NCBI GenBank assembly: GCA_963422775.4
Contig: CAUJSJ030000147.1
Location: 1-64,000 of the forward strand
Source: Pelomonas sp963422775
GTDB lineage: Bacteria > Pseudomonadota > Gammaproteobacteria > Burkholderiales > Burkholderiaceae_C
DNA length: 64,000 bases
Reading direction: 5' to 3'
The position numbers and the translations under genes are program-made. The notes under the pieces were generated by a model, which was not told the origin of the DNA, made no database searches, and was given only the letters and a program-made list of their open reading frames with translations. Positions 16,782-26,245 of this stretch are shown in pieces; position 1 is the first letter of the stretch; each line of letters begins with the position of its first letter.

Positions 16782-18089
16782 ATGCGTCGCATGTTGGCGT
16801 TGGCGCTGTTGCCCTGGAGTTGCGCGGCCATGGCGGCCGGCGCGGCTGTGGCTGCACCGGCGGCCGATGGCGCGGGTGAACTGAATGTGCTGCACTGGTG
16901 GACGTCCGCCAGCGAGCGCGCCGCGGCCAACCATGTCGCGGCGCGCATGGCCGAGAACGGCCTGAAGTGGGTGGACGGTGCCGTGGCCGGCGGCGGCGGC
17001 GGGCCCGCCATCAAGGTGCTGAACGAGCGCATCCTGCGCCGCATGGCGCCCAAGGTGGCGCAGCTCAACGGCGCGTCCATGAACGAGTGGGCCGACATGG
17101 GCTTGCTGCTGGAGCTGGACGGCGTGGCGGCCAAGCGCAACTGGGCCAAGGTCATGTTCCCGCAGGTCATGGCGCAGGTGACGGTGCGCGGCCACATCGT
17201 CGCGGCGCCGCTGGGCATCCAGCGCATCAACAACCTCTACCTGAACAAGGCGCTGCTCAAGCGCCATGGCATCGAGCCGCCGAGCGACTGGGAAGGCCTG
17301 GAGCGCGCCGCCGTCAAGCTGCGCGCGGCGGGCGTCACGCCAGTGGCCTTCAGCGACGAGCCCTGGCAGGTGGCCACCATTTTCGAGGCCATGCTGCTCA
17401 GCGAGGCCGGCCCGGCGCTGTACCGGCGCATGCTGGAGCAGCGCGACCTCAGCGCCTTCGACGACCCTGCTCTCGAACGCGCGCTCAAGCGCCTGCGCAA
17501 CTGGCGCAATCTCGCCCTGCCCGCGAACTCAGCGGGGGGCGCCGCACCCGGCGAGCGGCCCTGGACCGATGTCGTCGCCGACTTTGCCAACGAGCGCGCC
17601 GCCATGATGATCATGGGCGACTGGGCCCGCGGCGAGCTGGGCGCCATGGGGCTGGAGGGCGAGCGCGACTTCAGCTGCAAGGCCGTGCCCGGCACCGCCC
17701 AGGCCCACCTCTACAGCATCGACACCCTGGCCATGCTGGCCGGCAACGGCGGCAGCCAGGCCGACCAGGAAAAGATGGCCGAGCTGCTGGGCAGCGCGAC
17801 GCTGCAACTGGGCTACAACCGCATCAAGGGCTCCATCCCCGTGCGCCGCGACGTGCCGGTGGACGAGCTGGACCCTTGCGCGCAAGCCTCCTTCCACCTT
17901 TTTGCCAACCCCAACACGCCGCGTGTGCCCAGCCTCGTGCACCGCATGGCCTTTGGCGAGGTCGGCAAGAACGCCATCATCGAAACCGTCCACCGCTTCG
18001 CGCTGGACCCGAGCCAGACGCCGGCCGCCGCGCAGCGCAAGCTGCAGGGCCTGCTGCGTGCGTTGAGCCCCAAGAAAGCAGTTCCATGA
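16782..18089 (+). CDS. Extracellular sugar-binding protein of a two-component locus
   Basis: A 435-residue family-1 ABC-type solute-binding protein: a signal peptide (about residues 1-25), then LNVLHWWTSASERAAANH, a typical opening for sugar receptors (compare GtsA/MalE-like proteins), and later GDWARGELG and NRIKGSIPVRRDVP. No ABC permease or ATPase is nearby. Instead the stop overlaps the start of a response regulator (ATGA) whose kinase follows. This suggests the receptor informs the kinase about a sugar rather than feeding a transporter, which is inference. The ATG at 16782 is used; a GTG at 16770 is possible. Confidence 0.85.
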   Translation: MRRMLALALLPWSCAAMAAGAAVAAPAADGAGELNVLHWWTSASERAAANHVAARMAENGLKWVDGAVAGGGGGPAIKVLNERILRRMAPKVAQLNGASMNEWADMGLLLELDGVAAKRNWAKVMFPQVMAQVTVRGHIVAAPLGIQRINNLYLNKALLKRHGIEPPSDWEGLERAAVKLRAAGVTPVAFSDEPWQVATIFEAMLLSEAGPALYRRMLEQRDLSAFDDPALERALKRLRNWRNLALPANSAGGAAPGERPWTDVVADFANERAAMMIMGDWARGELGAMGLEGERDFSCKAVPGTAQAHLYSIDTLAMLAGNGGSQADQEKMAELLGSATLQLGYNRIKGSIPVRRDVPVDELDPCAQASFHLFANPNTPRVPSLVHRMAFGEVGKNAIIETVHRFALDPSQTPAAAQRKLQGLLRALSPKKAVP

Positions 18090-18805
18090 CTCCCCGCAAG
18101 ATCTTGATCGTCGACGACGATCAGAAAATCCGCAGCCTGCTGAAGACCTACCTCGAGAAGAACCAGTACGAGGTGCTACTGGCGCACGACGGCGCCAGCT
18201 TCATGGCCGAGTTCGAGCGCCACCGCGACGAGATCAGCCTGTGCATCCTGGACGTGATGCTGCCCGACACCGAAGGCTTCACGCTGTGCCAGTCGGTGCG
18301 CCGCCGCTCCGAGGTGCCCGTAATCATGCTGACGGCCAGCGCCGACGAGACGGACCGCATCGTCGGCCTGGAGCTGGGCGCCGACGACTACCTCGGCAAG
18401 CCCTTCAACCCGCGCGAGCTGCTGGCGCGCATCAAGGCCATCACGCGCCGCACCGGCCAGGAGAAGGCCAAGGAGCCGCGCTACTACGCCTTCAACGGCT
18501 TCACGCTGGACCTGCTGGAGCGCAGCCTCATCGACCCGGACGGCGCGGCCTCGGCGCTGTCGGGCATGGACTTCCAACTGCTGAAGCTGCTCGTCGAACA
18601 CCCCGGCGAGGTGCTGGACCGCAGCCGCCTGGCCGAGGTCACGCGCGGGCGCGACCTCGGGCCGCTGGACCGGTCGCTGGATGTGCAGGTCAGCCGCCTG
18701 CGCCAGCGCCTGCAGGACGATGGCAAGCAGCCGGCACTGATCAAGACAGTGCGCGGCTCAGGCTACGTGTTCTCGACGACCGTGACGCCAAGGCATGCCC
18801 TCTGA
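18086..18805 (+). CDS. OmpR-family response regulator
   Basis: A 239-residue regulator. The receiver domain has the acidic pair in LIVDDDQ, the phosphorylation site D56 (CILDVMLPD) and the lysine in GKPFNPREL. The C-terminal winged helix shows FQLLKLLVEHPGEVLDRSRL and LDVQVSRLRQRLQDD followed by IKTVRGSGYVF. It overlaps the sugar-binding protein by 4 bp and the kinase by 11 bp, so all three are co-translated. Confidence 0.95.
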   Translation: MTPRKILIVDDDQKIRSLLKTYLEKNQYEVLLAHDGASFMAEFERHRDEISLCILDVMLPDTEGFTLCQSVRRRSEVPVIMLTASADETDRIVGLELGADDYLGKPFNPRELLARIKAITRRTGQEKAKEPRYYAFNGFTLDLLERSLIDPDGAASALSGMDFQLLKLLVEHPGEVLDRSRLAEVTRGRDLGPLDRSLDVQVSRLRQRLQDDGKQPALIKTVRGSGYVFSTTVTPRHAL

Positions 18806-20303
18806 GGTTGAGGACGCAGGGCCGCCCGCGCCTTTGCGACGCTGGCCGCAGCGCGCGAGCAGCTTTCTCTTTGACAGCCTCCAGGGCCGCTTCGTGCTGG
18901 CCATGCTGGGCGGACTCGCCCTCGTACAGCTGGCCGTCAACCTCGTCTGGTACAGCCAGGTCGAGCAGCGTGTGCGGCGTCAAACCGAGTTGGCGGCCCA
19001 CCACGTAGCCAGTGGCGCGATGGGCGCGGTTCGGGCGCTGCGCGAGCTGCCGGCCGCCTACCGGCCCCTGCTCATCGAACAGCTGCGCACCATGGGCGGC
19101 ACGCGCTTTCTCGTCTTCTTCAACAACGCAGCCGTCACGGTGACGCCGCTGGCCGGCCAGCCCATGGCGCGCACGCTGGAGCAGCAGGTCACGCAGGAGC
19201 TGAGCGCGCAGATGCCCAAGGGCACGCCGGTCCGCGTGGTGCTGGCGTCGCCCCTCGGCCTGGCCGTATCGCCCAGCGGCGCGCTGCTGAGCGACCTGCC
19301 GGAGAGCTGGGTCGAGCCGTCGTTGATTGCCGTCGAGCGGCCGGCGCCCTTTCTCGTCATCCAGGCCGAGACGGAGCCGGGCGTTTGGCTCTACCTCAGC
19401 AGCACGCTGCCCGATCCCTACTTCCTGGAGCAGCTGGAGTTCTTCACCTGGCAGCGCCTAACGCCGCAGCTGCTGGCACTGGGCCTGGCGGTGCTGCTGA
19501 CGCTGATCGCCGTGCGCGCCATCACGCGGCCGCTGGCGGGCCTGAGCCTGGCGGCTGCGCGCGTGGGCCGGCGCGTGGCGCCCAAGCCGCTGCGCGTCAG
19601 CGGCACGCAGGAGGTGCGCCAGGCCATCGAGGCCTTCAACGACATGCAGGAGCGCATCCGTCGCTACATCGGCGACCGCGAGCGCCTGTTCGCGTCCATC
19701 TCGCACGACCTGCGCACGCCGATCACGCGGCTGCGCCTGCGCAGCGAGCTGCTGGACGACACCACCGTGCAGGACGAGTTCCACGAGGACCTGGACGAGC
19801 TGGACATGATGGTGAAGACGGCTCTGCAGATCGTGAAGGACACCGACATCCACGAGAACCGGGCGCCGCTGCGCATCGACCTCGTGCTGCAGAAGATGGT
19901 GCGGGATGCGCGCATGGGCGGCCACAAGATCGAGCTGCAGAACGAGCCGCTGACGGTGTTCGGCAAGCCGCTGGCCTTGAAGCGCGCCATCGGCAACCTG
20001 CTGGACAACGCGATGTTCTACGGCGATGCCGAGCAGCCGGTGGAGGTGAGCGTGGGCAGCGACGAGGACGGCCTGGTCATCGTGACCGTGCGGGACCATG
20101 GTCCCGGCGTGCCGGACAGCGCGCTGGCGCGACTGGGCCAGCCCTACACACGACTGGAGCATGGCGCCAGCCTGCGCAAGGAAGGCCTGGGCCTGGGCCT
20201 GTCCATCGTGCGCGAGATCGTCGCCGACCACGGCGGCACGGTGCGCTTTCGCAATCACCCGTCGGGCGGCTTCGAAGTGCGCCTGGCTCTGCCGGCAGGC
20301 TGA
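18795..20303 (+). CDS. EnvZ-like sensor histidine kinase
   Basis: A 502-residue membrane kinase. Membrane helix 1 is near residues 33-53 and helix 2 near 222-243, enclosing a periplasmic domain of about 170 residues that could contact the adjacent sugar-binding protein. HAMP segment follows, then the H-box ASISHDLRTPITRLRLRSEL with H304, and an ATPase domain with NLLDNAMFYG, RDHGPGVPD and GLGLGLSIVREI. It overlaps the regulator gene and ends 3 bp before the halogenase-like gene, which may therefore be a regulated member of the operon. Confidence 0.95.
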   Translation: MPSEVEDAGPPAPLRRWPQRASSFLFDSLQGRFVLAMLGGLALVQLAVNLVWYSQVEQRVRRQTELAAHHVASGAMGAVRALRELPAAYRPLLIEQLRTMGGTRFLVFFNNAAVTVTPLAGQPMARTLEQQVTQELSAQMPKGTPVRVVLASPLGLAVSPSGALLSDLPESWVEPSLIAVERPAPFLVIQAETEPGVWLYLSSTLPDPYFLEQLEFFTWQRLTPQLLALGLAVLLTLIAVRAITRPLAGLSLAAARVGRRVAPKPLRVSGTQEVRQAIEAFNDMQERIRRYIGDRERLFASISHDLRTPITRLRLRSELLDDTTVQDEFHEDLDELDMMVKTALQIVKDTDIHENRAPLRIDLVLQKMVRDARMGGHKIELQNEPLTVFGKPLALKRAIGNLLDNAMFYGDAEQPVEVSVGSDEDGLVIVTVRDHGPGVPDSALARLGQPYTRLEHGASLRKEGLGLGLSIVREIVADHGGTVRFRNHPSGGFEVRLALPAG

Positions 20304-20306
20304 GAA

Positions 20307-21776
20307 ATGAGTCCCCCGAAACACATCGCCATCGTCGGCGGCGGCACGGCCGGCTGGATGACGGCCAACTTGCTGCGCCACCGCTGGGCCAGGCTCGGCG
20401 TCGAGGTCACGCTGATCGAGTCGGCCGATATCGGCACCATCGGTGTCGGTGAAGGCTCGACGCCGTTTCTGCGCCACTTCTTCCGCACGCTGGGCATTGC
20501 CGAGCGCGACTGGATGCCAGCTTGCGACGCGACTTTCAAGAGCAGCATCCGCTTCCCCGGTTGGAGCAGCGTGGCGGGCTATGAAAGCTACGTCCACCCC
20601 TTCTTCAGCGAGGCGGACCGCGAGCTGGGCAATCAGTTCTTCACCAACGCCTGCCTGCGCCGGCGTGGCCAGGCGGCGGATGCCAACCCGCAGGACTTCT
20701 TCCTCGCGGCCGAGTTGGCGCGCCAGCGCCGCGCGCCGCTCGGCACGGACTACGCGTACCACTTCGACGCGGGCAAGCTGGGCACCTTCCTGCGCGCACA
20801 TGCCGTCGGCCTCGGCGTGCGCCACCTCGTCGACACGGTGGCGCGCGCGGAACAGCATGAGAACGGCGACATCGCGGTGCTGCGGCTGAGCAGCGGCGCG
20901 CGCATTGCGGCCGACCTCTTCGTCGACTGCAGCGGCTTCAAGGGTCTGCTCATCACCGAGACGCTCGGAGAGCCCTTCCACGCCTACCGCGACAACCTCT
21001 TCAACGACCGCGCCATCGCCATCCCGACGGCACTGATCGATGGCGAGGACATTCCTTGCGAAACCGTCTCGACCGCGCTGCGCCACGGCTGGGCCTGGCA
21101 GATCCCGTTGACGACACGCTACGGCAACGGCTACGTCTACAGCTCGGACTACGTCAGCGACGACGCGGCCGAGCGCGAGCTGCGCGAGCATCTCGGTCCT
21201 GCAGCCGAAGGTGCGACGGCGCGCCGGCTGCGCATGCGCGTCGGCTGCGTGAAACAGCACTGGCGGCAGAACTGCGTGGCCGTCGGCTTGTCTCAGGGAT
21301 TCATCGAACCCCTGGAGGCGACGGCGCTGATGCTGATCCAGCTCAGCGTGGAGCAGTTCATCGCCGCGCTCGAAGACGACGGCTTCGGCCGCGCGCGGCA
21401 GGACGCCTTCAACGAGCGCGTGAACGCGATGTTCGAGGGCGTGCGCGATTACGTCGTCGCCCACTACCAGCTCAACACACGCCACGACACCGACTACTGG
21501 CGGGCCAACCGCGCCAACCGCAACATCTCGGAGCGGCTGGCCAGCCTGCTCGACGCCTGGGACCGTGGCGGCGACTTCGAGGCCGAGTTGGAGCGCCACG
21601 GCGCGGAGCTGATGTATCTGCGCCCGTCCTGGTATTGCCTGTTCGCAGGCATGGGCCGTTTCCCAGCCGAGCTGCGCCCGGCACCTCAGGCCGTGACGGC
21701 AGAGGTCGCAAGACAACGCCTGGCTGGCATGGCTCGAGCGTTCCGCTCACACCATCGCGAACTGATGGACGAGTGA
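20307..21776 (+). CDS. Tryptophan-halogenase-family flavin-dependent protein (1)
   Basis: A 489-residue flavoprotein of the flavin-dependent halogenase family, which uses reduced FAD, oxygen and halide to halogenate aromatic rings. It has the FAD-binding motif GGGTAGW (residues 11-17), the catalytic lysine position (K78, in ACDATFKSSIRF) and the halogenase signature GWAWQIP (residues about 262-268). One deviation: the usual GEATIP reads GEGSTP here. Such proteins are often linked to TonB receptors and sugar genes and their natural substrates are mostly unknown. It follows the sugar receptor/two-component genes by 3 bp. Confidence 0.85.
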   Translation: MSPPKHIAIVGGGTAGWMTANLLRHRWARLGVEVTLIESADIGTIGVGEGSTPFLRHFFRTLGIAERDWMPACDATFKSSIRFPGWSSVAGYESYVHPFFSEADRELGNQFFTNACLRRRGQAADANPQDFFLAAELARQRRAPLGTDYAYHFDAGKLGTFLRAHAVGLGVRHLVDTVARAEQHENGDIAVLRLSSGARIAADLFVDCSGFKGLLITETLGEPFHAYRDNLFNDRAIAIPTALIDGEDIPCETVSTALRHGWAWQIPLTTRYGNGYVYSSDYVSDDAAERELREHLGPAAEGATARRLRMRVGCVKQHWRQNCVAVGLSQGFIEPLEATALMLIQLSVEQFIAALEDDGFGRARQDAFNERVNAMFEGVRDYVVAHYQLNTRHDTDYWRANRANRNISERLASLLDAWDRGGDFEAELERHGAELMYLRPSWYCLFAGMGRFPAELRPAPQAVTAEVARQRLAGMARAFRSHHRELMDE

Positions 21777-21988
21777 GCGATCTTCGCCAGGCATGCCGTG
21801 GTCAGTCGCGTCGAGGCCACCTGCACTCGTCAAATCTGACGTCGATCAAGCCCGCTCCAGGCTGAGCTGAGTCATTCACATGCCGATACAGCAGCGACAG
21901 CAGCCGTCCGGACCGGTCATTGAGCGCTGCCGGCACCGACCGGCAGCTTCGCCCATGGGAGCAGTCGCTTGATCACGGTCCTCGAAAG

Positions 21989-22963
21989 TCAATCGGTTGA
22001 AGCGAACCTTCCCCGCTTCGAGCCATGGTTCGGGTCGTAGACGCCCCAAGCCCAATCTCCAAACCGGGTGTGTCGGTAGTCTTCGTAGGCACGTCGGATT
22101 TCGTCTAGCGTGGTCATCACGAACGGCCCGTGCTGCACGACGGGCTCTTCAATCGGGCGGCCCTGGAGCAGCAGTACCTCGGCTTCCTTGGACCCATTTA
22201 CCAGCTCGACCACGGCGGAGCAGTCGACCTCGATAGCAGAACACGCGTCGACGCACTCGCCGTCGATGGTCAGCGCGGAGCCCTTGAAGAAGAGGAGTTG
22301 CCTGCGCGTGCCGCTACCCGAGGCAGCCGGCAGCTGCCACCTCGCACCCGGCGCCATCTTCAACGTCCACACGGCCAAGTCCGAACTAGGGTTTGACGCC
22401 CATGACCTTGAAGGCGGTGACGGCGGCTCTTGCATGTCCACTCCGCGCAAGGTGCCGACAATGCATGTGACGTCGACGCCGGCTTCAACATGCCTTGGGA
22501 TGTCCTCAGCCCAGAACATCTTGAAGCTGGGCTCAGCCATCTTGTCGCGCGCCGGCAGGTTCAGCCATATCTGAAACAGCTCCAGCGTGTTCGGCTTGAG
22601 GGGGTCCAGCAAAGGGAACATCTCCGCATGCACGACGCCACGCCCCGCAGTCAGCCACTGCACATCGCCTGCGGCATAACGGGCTGTGGCGCCCAGTGAG
22701 TCGGCGTGATCGACCACGCCCTGGCGGACGATGGTGATGGTCTCGAAGCCGCGGTGCGGGTGGGCGGGGAAGCCTGGCACCGTCTGCCCGAAGTACATGC
22801 GCCAGGGCTTGGCGGCGCCTGCATCGGCGGATGGCGGCTCGCTGGGTCCCAACTCGGCGTTCCCGGGTGGATAGTGGTCGAGGTGATAGGCGCAGACGAG
22901 AAACGGGTCGATGGTTGCCCAGGGGGTGCCGAGCCGGGCGACGCTGATGATGGAACGGGGCAT
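21989..22963 (-). CDS. Pirin family protein
   Basis: A 324-residue bicupin of the pirin family. All four iron ligands known from pirins are present: H68 and H70 in FPAHPHRGFETITIV, H112 and E114 in GRGVVHAEMF. The C-terminal cupin is also complete (MAPGARWQLPA, LLLQGRPIEEPVVQHGPFVM). Many bacterial pirins have quercetinase-like or regulatory roles. It is the last gene of a four-gene minus-strand run (yceI-like, azoR, F420 reductase-like, pirin), which points to a redox or quinone/electrophile stress function. The 212 bp between it and the convergent halogenase gene hold nothing recognisable. Confidence 0.9.
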   Translation of the reverse strand: MPRSIISVARLGTPWATIDPFLVCAYHLDHYPPGNAELGPSEPPSADAGAAKPWRMYFGQTVPGFPAHPHRGFETITIVRQGVVDHADSLGATARYAAGDVQWLTAGRGVVHAEMFPLLDPLKPNTLELFQIWLNLPARDKMAEPSFKMFWAEDIPRHVEAGVDVTCIVGTLRGVDMQEPPSPPSRSWASNPSSDLAVWTLKMAPGARWQLPAASGSGTRRQLLFFKGSALTIDGECVDACSAIEVDCSAVVELVNGSKEAEVLLLQGRPIEEPVVQHGPFVMTTLDEIRRAYEDYRHTRFGDWAWGVYDPNHGSKRGRFASTD

Positions 22964-23008
22964 GGTGAATCCAATGAGAGCAGGGGACGAGACGCCCTTG
23001 GCCGGCAG

Positions 23009-23599
23009 TCAGCTCAACTTGATGAGGTTCTGCAGGATCAGCGGCCCGCCCATGCCGATCAGCTTTCCGCCTTCGTTCACTTTGCCCAGGGGGACCGGCG
23101 CGAAGCCCAGGTCCGCGACCACCTTAGCCATCGCTGCCTCAGCACCGGCGTCGTTGCTCGACACGAACATGACGCGCCGACCGCCGTTGACTGCAGGGTC
23201 CTGCGCGAGCAGCTTGGCCGGCAGCTGGTTCAGCGTCTTGACCACCTTCGCACCAGGGAAGGCGGCTGCCACCACGTCAGTGGACGCCTGCCCCTTCAGC
23301 TCTTCCGGCGAGATGCCGTAGGTGTTCATCGCGTCTACAACGACCTTGCCAGACCAGCTCGAGAGGGCTCCGCCGACCGCTGCGTGAGCACGGAACGGAA
23401 CAGCCAGGATGACAACGTCGGCCACAAGCGCGTTCTGCAGCACGACGGGAACCACCTTGTCGCCAAGTTCCGCGGCAAGGGACGCAATGGAGTCTGGGCC
23501 GCGCGTGTTGGCGATCTGCACGGAAATGCCGCTGCGGGCGAAGTGGCGAGCCAGGGCGGTACCGACGTTGCCGGAACCGATGATGGAGTAGGAGGTCAT
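23009..23599 (-). CDS. NADPH-dependent F420 reductase-like oxidoreductase
   Basis: A 196-residue Rossmann-fold protein of the coenzyme-F420-dependent NADP oxidoreductase family (NpdG-like). The dinucleotide motif IIGSGNVGTALARHF is at the N terminus, followed by VILAVPFRAHAAVGGAL and VVKTLNQLPAKLLAQDP. Proteobacteria of this type generally lack F420, so it probably uses NAD(P) with an unknown substrate. It sits 44 bp after azoR and 45 bp before pirin on the same strand. Confidence 0.82.
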   Translation of the reverse strand: MTSYSIIGSGNVGTALARHFARSGISVQIANTRGPDSIASLAAELGDKVVPVVLQNALVADVVILAVPFRAHAAVGGALSSWSGKVVVDAMNTYGISPEELKGQASTDVVAAAFPGAKVVKTLNQLPAKLLAQDPAVNGGRRVMFVSSNDAGAEAAMAKVVADLGFAPVPLGKVNEGGKLIGMGGPLILQNLIKLS

Positions 23600-23643
23600 G
23601 ATGATTCTTTCAATGGGAGTTTGAGAGACGGCGCGTGGGCTCG

Positions 23644-24252
23644 TTAGGCTGCAATCGCCTCGATGTCTTGCAGGGCCTTCGCGATGGCAGCGTCCTTGGC
23701 TTCCGGTCCGAACGCGATGCCTTCGGCGCGCACGACCTTCACGTCGGTCACACCGAGGAAGGCCAGCAGGCCGATGAGGTAGCTTTCCTGGTGCTCAAGC
23801 GCAGCAGCCGGGCTGCCGGCCGAATAGACGCCGCCCCGAGCCGATGCGATGAAGGCCTTCTTGCCCTTGAGCAGCCCTTGCGGCCCGGTCGCGGTGTACT
23901 GGAAGGTCTTGCCGGCCACGGCGACGCGGTCGATCCAGGCCTTGAGCGGCGTCGGAATCGACAGGTTGTACATGGGGGCGCCGATGACGAGCACGTCCGC
24001 GGCGAACAGCTCATCCATGTAGGCGTTGCCCTTGACCAGATCGGCGTTGATGGTGGCGTCGTCGCTGGTAGCACCCATGCGCGCGGCCATATGAGCGCCG
24101 GTGAGGTGCAAGGCGGGGTCGGCTGCAAGGTCCCGATAGGTCACCCGGATGTCCAGGTGAAGCGCCTTTTGGCGGGCGACGATTTCAGCAGTCAGCTGGC
24201 GGCTGACGGACGCGGCGCCGAGGGCGCTGGAGTCAAGATGAAGGAGTTGCAT
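23644..24252 (-). CDS. azoR: FMN-dependent NADH-azoreductase
   Basis: AzoR-type flavodoxin-fold enzyme that reduces quinones and azo compounds with NADH. The 202-residue length is normal. The FMN phosphate loop is LDSSALGAASVSRQL at the N terminus, and GAPMYNLSIPTPLKAWIDRV and FIASARGGVYSAG are family signatures. It lies between the yceI-like gene and the F420 reductase-like gene. The LysR gene across the divergent promoter is the expected controller, as commonly seen for azoR homologues. Confidence 0.92.
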   Translation of the reverse strand: MQLLHLDSSALGAASVSRQLTAEIVARQKALHLDIRVTYRDLAADPALHLTGAHMAARMGATSDDATINADLVKGNAYMDELFAADVLVIGAPMYNLSIPTPLKAWIDRVAVAGKTFQYTATGPQGLLKGKKAFIASARGGVYSAGSPAAALEHQESYLIGLLAFLGVTDVKVVRAEGIAFGPEAKDAAIAKALQDIEAIAA

Positions 24253-24291
24253 GTTGGGTCTCGAAGTGGGTGGGGGTGGTTCGCAGCGGGC

Positions 24292-24870
24292 TTACTGCTT
24301 GACGGCTTCGACCTGCACGGAGAGCTTCACGGTGTCGGGGATGCCAAAGTTGATGCCCCAGCCGATGCCCCATTGGCTGCGCTGAATCGTGGTCTCGAAG
24401 TCGCCGCCGCACACCTCGCGCTTGAGGATGGGGTTCGTGTAGCAGTTGAAGTTGGAGGCTTTCAGCACGACGGGGAGGGTCTTGCCCAGCAGCGTGAGTT
24501 GCCCCGCCACTTCGCTGACCTTGTCGCCGTTGAAGCTGAACGTGCTGGCGACGAACTTGGCGGTCGGGAACGCGGCGGCGTTGAGGAAGTTGTCGCTCTG
24601 CAGGTGCTGGTCGAACGCGGCCGTGCCGGTGCTGATGGAGCCGGTCTCGAGCGTCAGTTCGACCTTGCCGGTCTTGGCCGCCTTGTCGAGTTGAACGGTT
24701 CCTTCCTTCTTGTCGAACCGACCGCGGTTGGTCGAAGTGCCGAAGTGGGTGACCTCGAAGGTCACGTAGGTGTGCGTGGGGTCGATGCTGTAGGTTGCGA
24801 CTTCCGCGTGAGCAGTGCCGACGAGTGCGGTGGCGGCGGCCAGTGCGGCCGCGATGAGGGTCTTGCGCAT
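24292..24870 (-). CDS. YceI family periplasmic protein
   Basis: A 192-residue YceI-family beta-barrel that binds long isoprenoid or lipid molecules in the periplasm. A signal peptide (MRKTLIAAALAAATALVGTA, cleaved after HA) is followed by YSIDPTHTYVTFEVTHFGTS, the conserved YceI opening, then FDKKEGTVQLDK and QLTLLGKTLPVVLKA. The ATG at 24870 is chosen because it begins the signal peptide. First gene of the redox operon, divergent from the LysR gene with 181 bp between. Confidence 0.93.
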   Translation of the reverse strand: MRKTLIAAALAAATALVGTAHAEVATYSIDPTHTYVTFEVTHFGTSTNRGRFDKKEGTVQLDKAAKTGKVELTLETGSISTGTAAFDQHLQSDNFLNAAAFPTAKFVASTFSFNGDKVSEVAGQLTLLGKTLPVVLKASNFNCYTNPILKREVCGGDFETTIQRSQWGIGWGINFGIPDTVKLSVQVEAVKQ

Positions 24871-25051
24871 GGGACGGGTCCTTTGAGGGTGGCTTGCAGG
24901 AACTGGGGCTAAAACAGAGATGGGTCCCTGCTGCCTCCTATCCTTTGCAGCGATGACTGCATGGGAACGAATGATGGAGACCGGCTTCAATTCTGAGAAG
25001 CCGGTATATTGAGATTCGATCTATCTGTTTCCGAGATGGAAGGAGTCTCGA

Positions 25052-25969
25052 TTGCTCGACGGCGTTTCCTTGGACCAGCTCAGGACGTTCATCGCCGCGG
25101 TGGACGAGGGCAGCTTTTCCGCCGCCGCACGCAAGCTCAACCGCGTGCAGTCAGCGGTGAGCGGCTGGGTCAGCGGGTTGGAGCAGCAGATCGGCGTGGT
25201 GCTCTTCGACCGCTCAGGCCGGTTTCCGAAGCTCACCGCGGAGGGTGTGCTTCTGCTGGCCGATGCCCGCAACATCGTGTCTGGTGTGGACACGCTGAAG
25301 GCCCGAGCGAAGCTGATGGCGGCAGGCCAGGAGACCGAGCTCTCGGTGGTGGTTGACGTGTTCTTCCCCACTGCGCTCGTCAGCGCTGCCGCAAAGGCAT
25401 TTGCGAGCCAATTTCCCCTAACGCCGTTGCGCCTGTTCGTGGAGGGCCTGGGAGCGGCTTACCAGCCCGTGTTGGATGGGCGGTGCAGTTTGGGCATTCT
25501 CTCGACCTTGCCTGCAGTGACGTTCCCGTCGCTGGTGAGCGAGCGCTTGGGCGAATTGCCCCTGGTGTCGGTCGCCGCCGCGAACCACCCGCTCGCGGCT
25601 CGGGCAGATCGGATTCCCCGGAGCGAGCTGGCGAGGCACGTCCAACTGGTGCTCACCGACCGATCAGACCTGATGGCAGGACGCGACTACGGCGTGGTGT
25701 CGCCGTCGACCTGGCGCCTAGCCGATCTGTCGACCAAGTACGCCTTCCTGAAGGACTGCGTCGGCTGGGGCGGCATGCCACTGCACATGGTCGAGAAGGA
25801 CATCGCTGACGGCACCCTGGTTGTCCTCGATGTGGACGACATGCCGCGGACGGGCTTCATGTTGACCATGTCCGCGTACCACCCGGCTTCCGAACCGCCC
25901 GGGCCCGCGGGCAGGTGGTTCATTGACCACTTGAAACAGTCCTGGGAGTCCTTGCGGGAACTGCCCTGA
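25052..25969 (+). CDS. LysR-family transcriptional regulator (redox operon)
   Basis: A 305-residue LysR regulator: a winged helix-turn-helix at residues about 5-64 (LDQLRTFIAAVDEGSFSAAA, then AVSGWVSGLEQQIGVVLFDR) and a C-terminal inducer-binding domain. The start is a TTG at 25052 with AAGGAG 6 bp upstream; no ATG gives a complete helix-turn-helix. It is divergent from the yceI-azoR-F420 reductase-pirin run and most likely controls it; LysR proteins usually bind such intergenic regions. The inducer is unknown. Confidence 0.9.
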   Translation: MLDGVSLDQLRTFIAAVDEGSFSAAARKLNRVQSAVSGWVSGLEQQIGVVLFDRSGRFPKLTAEGVLLLADARNIVSGVDTLKARAKLMAAGQETELSVVVDVFFPTALVSAAAKAFASQFPLTPLRLFVEGLGAAYQPVLDGRCSLGILSTLPAVTFPSLVSERLGELPLVSVAAANHPLAARADRIPRSELARHVQLVLTDRSDLMAGRDYGVVSPSTWRLADLSTKYAFLKDCVGWGGMPLHMVEKDIADGTLVVLDVDDMPRTGFMLTMSAYHPASEPPGPAGRWFIDHLKQSWESLRELP

Positions 25970-25970
25970 T

Positions 25971-25987
25971 GCCTTCGGCAGGAAGGC
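25971..25987 (+). terminator. Hairpin after the LysR gene
   Basis: GCCTTC (25971-25976) pairs with GAAGGC (25982-25987), directly after the stop codon, followed by TCTTT. It is a weak terminator candidate between convergent genes. The remaining sequence to 26245 shows nothing recognisable. Confidence 0.4.
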
Positions 25988-26245
25988 TCTTTCAGGGATA
26001 TCCAGATGACGCTTGAGCGATCGGACGGTTGCTTGCAGCTTCCGCTGCAGAGATGTCGGGGTGAGGTGCGTGTGGCGCACCCTCGCCGCTCGAAAGCAGT
26101 CGTTGCTGCCATGTCGACAGGTCACTCGACGACTGCTTCCTGTCCAAGACCGCGAACCCGGCGACCTGCCGCGGATGACGGCACTCGCTGCAAACCGGCC
26201 CCCGACAAGGGCTACAGCAACAGCTGAGGCGAGCCTGCGACAGAC

